This document shows, one piece after another, positions 5,951 to 8,181 of a stretch of 8,181 nucleotides of DNA; the stretch's first letter is position 1; each line of letters begins with the position of its first letter. Made by a program: the position numbers and the translations under genes. The DNA lies in assembly GCA_004298605.1 (NCBI GenBank), contig SCPW01000164.1:1-8181 (forward strand), written 5' to 3'. This DNA is from Gallionella sp. (GTDB taxonomy: Bacteria > Pseudomonadota > Gammaproteobacteria > Burkholderiales > Gallionellaceae). The notes beneath the pieces are model-generated. The model worked only from the letters and a program-made list of their open reading frames with translations, did not search any database and was not told the origin of the DNA.

Positions 5951-6820
5951 TTATTCACCTTCAAGTCTGTCCGAAGAAGTGAACGTCCACGTGCGGATGA
6001 TGGTGAGAATGTCGGTGTCTTTGGTGATGTCCGGCGGCAGCGGGGCATAGGGCGCGCCGAGTTTCACGATGTGCGCCGCCGCCGCATCCAGGATGCGCTT
6101 GCCCGAAGATTTGCTGACCTCGATGCTCTCCACACTGCCATCCGCGCGTATCGAGACACTGAGCTGCAATTTTCCGTAGACCTGTTCGCGGCGCGCCTGC
6201 TCCGGGTAATTCAGGTTGCCGATGCGTTCCACTTTGACGCGCCAGTCTTCGATGTATTGCGCGAAGCGGAATTCCTGCGTGCGGGCGCCGACAAATTTGC
6301 GGCGCGGTATTTTCTGGTACGCCTCGTGGTTTTTGTTGATCTGCGCCTCCAGCCGCGCGATCTCCAGACTCTTCTGCACCAGATCGTCGCCGCTGCTGGC
6401 ATCGTTGCTCGGCTGCTTTTTGGGCTCCGGCAGCGTCAAGTTGTAATCACTCTTGAGCCTGGTCAGCATTTGCTTGGATTCTTCCTCAAGCCGGGTGACG
6501 CGTTTGGTGAGCTGTTCGGGAGTGAATTGCCGTCCGTCGCGTATCGCCGGCAGCGGGGTTTTGGCCTGCCGGTCTTCGGCGGTATTGCCGCCACCGTCCA
6601 GGCTGGCCTGCGCCAGCGCATCGGCTTTCACCGGTTTGGATTGCGATTTGCTGTTGACCAGCACCACTTGCAGCGGCTGCGTGGGGCTGGCGGGTTTATA
6701 TAAATCGGGGAGCACCAGCGCAATGCCGAACAATACGAAAACGTGCAGCGCGATCGAGAAGGCCATCGACCCAACCAAGCATGTCTTTACGGGCAGGCGC
6801 GCTTTCAGCGTGGCTAGCAA
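5951..6820 (-). CDS. TonB-family energy transducer
   Basis: 289 aa from a TTG start. One membrane segment spans about 14-38 and contains SIALH, an SxxxH pair (S22, H26) as in TonB, where it couples to ExbB/ExbD. Residues about 98-172 form a long charged helical or coiled-coil stretch (PEQLTKRVTRLEEESKQML, SLEIARLEAQINKNHEAYQ). This replaces the Pro-Glu/Pro-Lys spacer of classical TonB. The C-terminal domain (about 195-285) has the TonB signature YPEQARREQVYGKLQLSVSI, then ADGSVESIEV, and ends near RTWTF. The protein should span from the inner membrane to outer-membrane receptors. TTG was chosen because GGAGGA at 6827-6832 stands exactly 6 nt upstream; the next in-frame Met (residue 19) would remove part of the anchor. 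It overlaps the nuclease gene by 7 bp, indicating coupling. No exbB/exbD or TonB-dependent receptor is in the window. Confidence 0.88.
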   Translation of the reverse strand: MLATLKARLPVKTCLVGSMAFSIALHVFVLFGIALVLPDLYKPASPTQPLQVVLVNSKSQSKPVKADALAQASLDGGGNTAEDRQAKTPLPAIRDGRQFTPEQLTKRVTRLEEESKQMLTRLKSDYNLTLPEPKKQPSNDASSGDDLVQKSLEIARLEAQINKNHEAYQKIPRRKFVGARTQEFRFAQYIEDWRVKVERIGNLNYPEQARREQVYGKLQLSVSIRADGSVESIEVSKSSGKRILDAAAAHIVKLGAPYAPLPPDITKDTDILTIIRTWTFTSSDRLEGE

Positions 6821-8181
6821 GCAGGTTCCTCCACTTTCGATACAAAGCGCGTCTGCACATTCAAATCAAGCAAGTCAATCGAGACTATCGCCAGTTGCAC
6901 ACGGGTATTGGCGGGTAGCTCCGGCAGCGACGGGGCACGGAAAACCAGCGGGATGTCGGGCAGTTTGACCAGATTTTCGCGTAACAATATTGCATCAACG
7001 ACAAGCTCGCGCAGCGATTCGCTTGCAGGAATCGACAATGGTTTTTCTCGTTCGCCTCCTCTCCCGCAAGCGGGAGAGGATTGAGGAGAGGGTAGTTGTG
7101 GGAGAGGGGGATGGCCTTGTCCATCAACCGACTTATCTTTTTCCTGCTGCAACCAGCGCAAACACCAGTAGCGTTCCATGTTGCGCTGGAAGTCGTTGTA
7201 GATGCCGTACATGGTATCGAAGTCGCGTATCGTCGCGTACAGCGCGGTGTCGTTTTTCGGGTAGGCGGGTTCCTCGTCGCGCAGCATCGCGATGATCTGG
7301 CGCTGGTTTACCATGTCCACATAACGGCGCAGCGGCGAGCTGGACCACATGTATTGCGCCACCCCCAGCCCCTGGTGCGGTGCGGCCACGGTGCTCATTT
7401 TGACCTTGCCGTTCTGCTGGGTGCGGTAGATGCCGACAAAGCCGTGTTCGGCGAGGTGCTTGCCCCATTCGCTGTTGACCAGGATCATCAGCTCGGAAAC
7501 CACCTTGTCGATCGGCGAGCCGCGCCGGCGTTGCGAAATGGTGACGCGGTCGTTTTCAATGTGGAAGTTGTAGTCGATTTGCTGCGTGCTGTTGTCGGAC
7601 GGCTTGCCGCGCGCCGCTTCCAGTTTCTGCGCCAGCTTCCACAGCAGCGTCAATTCACCGGCATAGGGATAATCGAGTTTGCCCGCGCCCAGCGCCTCTT
7701 CGTTGAACAGCGGTTCCAGCGTGTCATGGCGCAAATTCGCGGCGACATGCACGCGCTCGACGCGGCTCTCGTGGCCGAGTATTTCCAGCGTTTCCGCATC
7801 GACTTCGTTATACATCGACAGCGCCGGGCTCACCCGATCCGCGCACAGCGTGAAGGCTTGCACCACGCTGTCCGGCAGCATGGTGATTTTATTGCCGGGC
7901 ATATACACGGTAGAAAGCCGTTGCGCGGCAATCTTGTCGCCCTCGGAGCCACGCGGCAAACCCAGCGCGGGCGCGGCAATATGCACGCCGATACGCCAGT
8001 TGCCGTTGGCCAGTTTTTCTACCGAGAACGCGTCGTCAATTTCCGTGGTGGTCGCATCGTCGATGCTGAAAGCATTCACGCTGGCTTGCGGCAATTCTTC
8101 CCATGCGCTCAATTCGACAGGCGGAAAACCGGTGCCTTTGGGGAAATGCTCGAACAGGAATTTCTGCACATGGTAATCGTG
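6814..8181 (-). CDS. RNB-domain exoribonuclease (RNase II/R family), C-terminal part; 5' end outside window
   Basis: The frame is open to the window edge (HDYH precedes an internal GTG at 8169), so the gene continues upstream; 455 codons are visible. The RNB catalytic site is FSIDDATTTEIDDAF at residues 34-48 counted from that GTG. Asp37, Asp45 and Asp46 match the metal-binding Asp of RNase II, and Glu43 replaces the second one conservatively. The RNA-gripping motif SSPLRRYVDM lies at 277-286. These enzymes degrade RNA 3' to 5'. The tail RFVSKVEEPAC follows a short S1-like region. Residues about 347-386 (DNA 7014-7131) do not look like the family and contain QLPSPQSSPACGRGG, encoded by an inserted palindromic repeat. 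The reading frame survives the insertion. The N-terminal cold-shock-type domains would lie outside the window. The assignment is to the RNB family, not to rnb versus rnr. Confidence 0.92.
   Translation of the reverse strand, partial: HDYHVQKFLFEHFPKGTGFPPVELSAWEELPQASVNAFSIDDATTTEIDDAFSVEKLANGNWRIGVHIAAPALGLPRGSEGDKIAAQRLSTVYMPGNKITMLPDSVVQAFTLCADRVSPALSMYNEVDAETLEILGHESRVERVHVAANLRHDTLEPLFNEEALGAGKLDYPYAGELTLLWKLAQKLEAARGKPSDNSTQQIDYNFHIENDRVTISQRRRGSPIDKVVSELMILVNSEWGKHLAEHGFVGIYRTQQNGKVKMSTVAAPHQGLGVAQYMWSSSPLRRYVDMVNQRQIIAMLRDEEPAYPKNDTALYATIRDFDTMYGIYNDFQRNMERYWCLRWLQQEKDKSVDGQGHPPLPQLPSPQSSPACGRGGEREKPLSIPASESLRELVVDAILLRENLVKLPDIPLVFRAPSLPELPANTRVQLAIVSIDLLDLNVQTRFVSKVEEPAC
6827..6832 (-). 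promoter_or_regulatory. Shine-Dalgarno that decides the TTG start of the tonB-like gene
   Basis: GGAGGA on the minus strand, 6 nt before the TTG at 6818-6820. It lies within the last codons of the nuclease gene, so both genes are read from one transcript. Confidence 0.75.
7057..7109. repeat. Palindromic dispersed repeat inserted in frame inside the nuclease gene
   Basis: Perfect 11-bp arms TCCTCTCCCGC (7057-7067) and GCGGGAGAGGA (7070-7080) are separated by AA. Two further GGAGAGG-type units follow on the + strand (about 7085-7092 and 7100-7109). I recall this CTCTCCCGC...GCGGGAGAG repeat as widely dispersed between genes in proteobacteria, where it yields spurious SPACGRG or SPLAGEG peptides. 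Here it adds about 18 codons (residues 354-371 from the GTG at 8169) to a real gene, between the RNB core and its C-terminal region. Confidence 0.85.

Noticed and set aside
5825..6703. Plus-strand open frame of 292 codons
   Set aside because: It lies opposite the tonB-like gene and resembles no family; it is a by-product of GC-rich codon use.
6885..7127. Second minus-strand frame across the repeat in the nuclease gene, suggesting a frameshift
   Set aside because: The main frame stays open through the repeat and continues with family-like sequence on both sides, so no frameshift is needed.

Overview
The window reads as chromosomal DNA of a Gram-negative proteobacterium, most likely a betaproteobacterium (Nitrosomonadales/Gallionellaceae-like). 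This is inferred from the gene order (RNB-family nuclease, tonB-like gene, aroE, mtgA, mgtE), from moderately high GC by eye, and from dispersed palindromic repeats of the kind common in such genomes. No 16S or other phylogenetic marker is present, so the placement is an inference. Every gene I can support lies on the minus strand, so the text below follows transcription from high to low coordinates.

Region 8181-5951: the 3' part of an RNB-domain exoribonuclease gene (5' end outside the window) overlaps by 7 bp a TonB-family energy transducer that starts with TTG behind a very good Shine-Dalgarno sequence. The nuclease gene carries an in-frame insertion of about 35-40 codons made largely of a palindromic dispersed repeat.

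Region 5909-2362: four genes that look like a metal-uptake cassette. They are a small secreted or membrane-anchored protein with a CxxC and several His, an outer-membrane beta-barrel with an N-terminal periplasmic coiled coil, a ZnuA/TroA-type substrate-binding protein, and a ZnuB-type permease that overlaps it by 4 bp (ATGA). No ATP-binding subunit is encoded here. Two different palindromic repeat elements flank the barrel gene, one on each side.

Region 2319-1: aroE (shikimate dehydrogenase) overlaps mtgA (monofunctional peptidoglycan transglycosylase) by 4 bp (ATGA). The 5' two-thirds or so of an mgtE magnesium channel gene then runs off the low-coordinate end. aroE and mgtE are each preceded by the same 12-bp element, TTTCTTTACAAT, a plausible shared -10 region.

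The most interesting reading is that the metal cassette sits as a block between the tonB-like gene and the aroE-mtgA pair. It would supply outer-membrane passage, periplasmic capture and inner-membrane translocation, with the ATPase and regulator elsewhere. Zinc is the best guess for the substrate from family resemblance, but no metal specificity or Zur operator can be read directly. No RNA genes, insertion sequences, CRISPR arrays or intergenic gaps above 300 bp were found.
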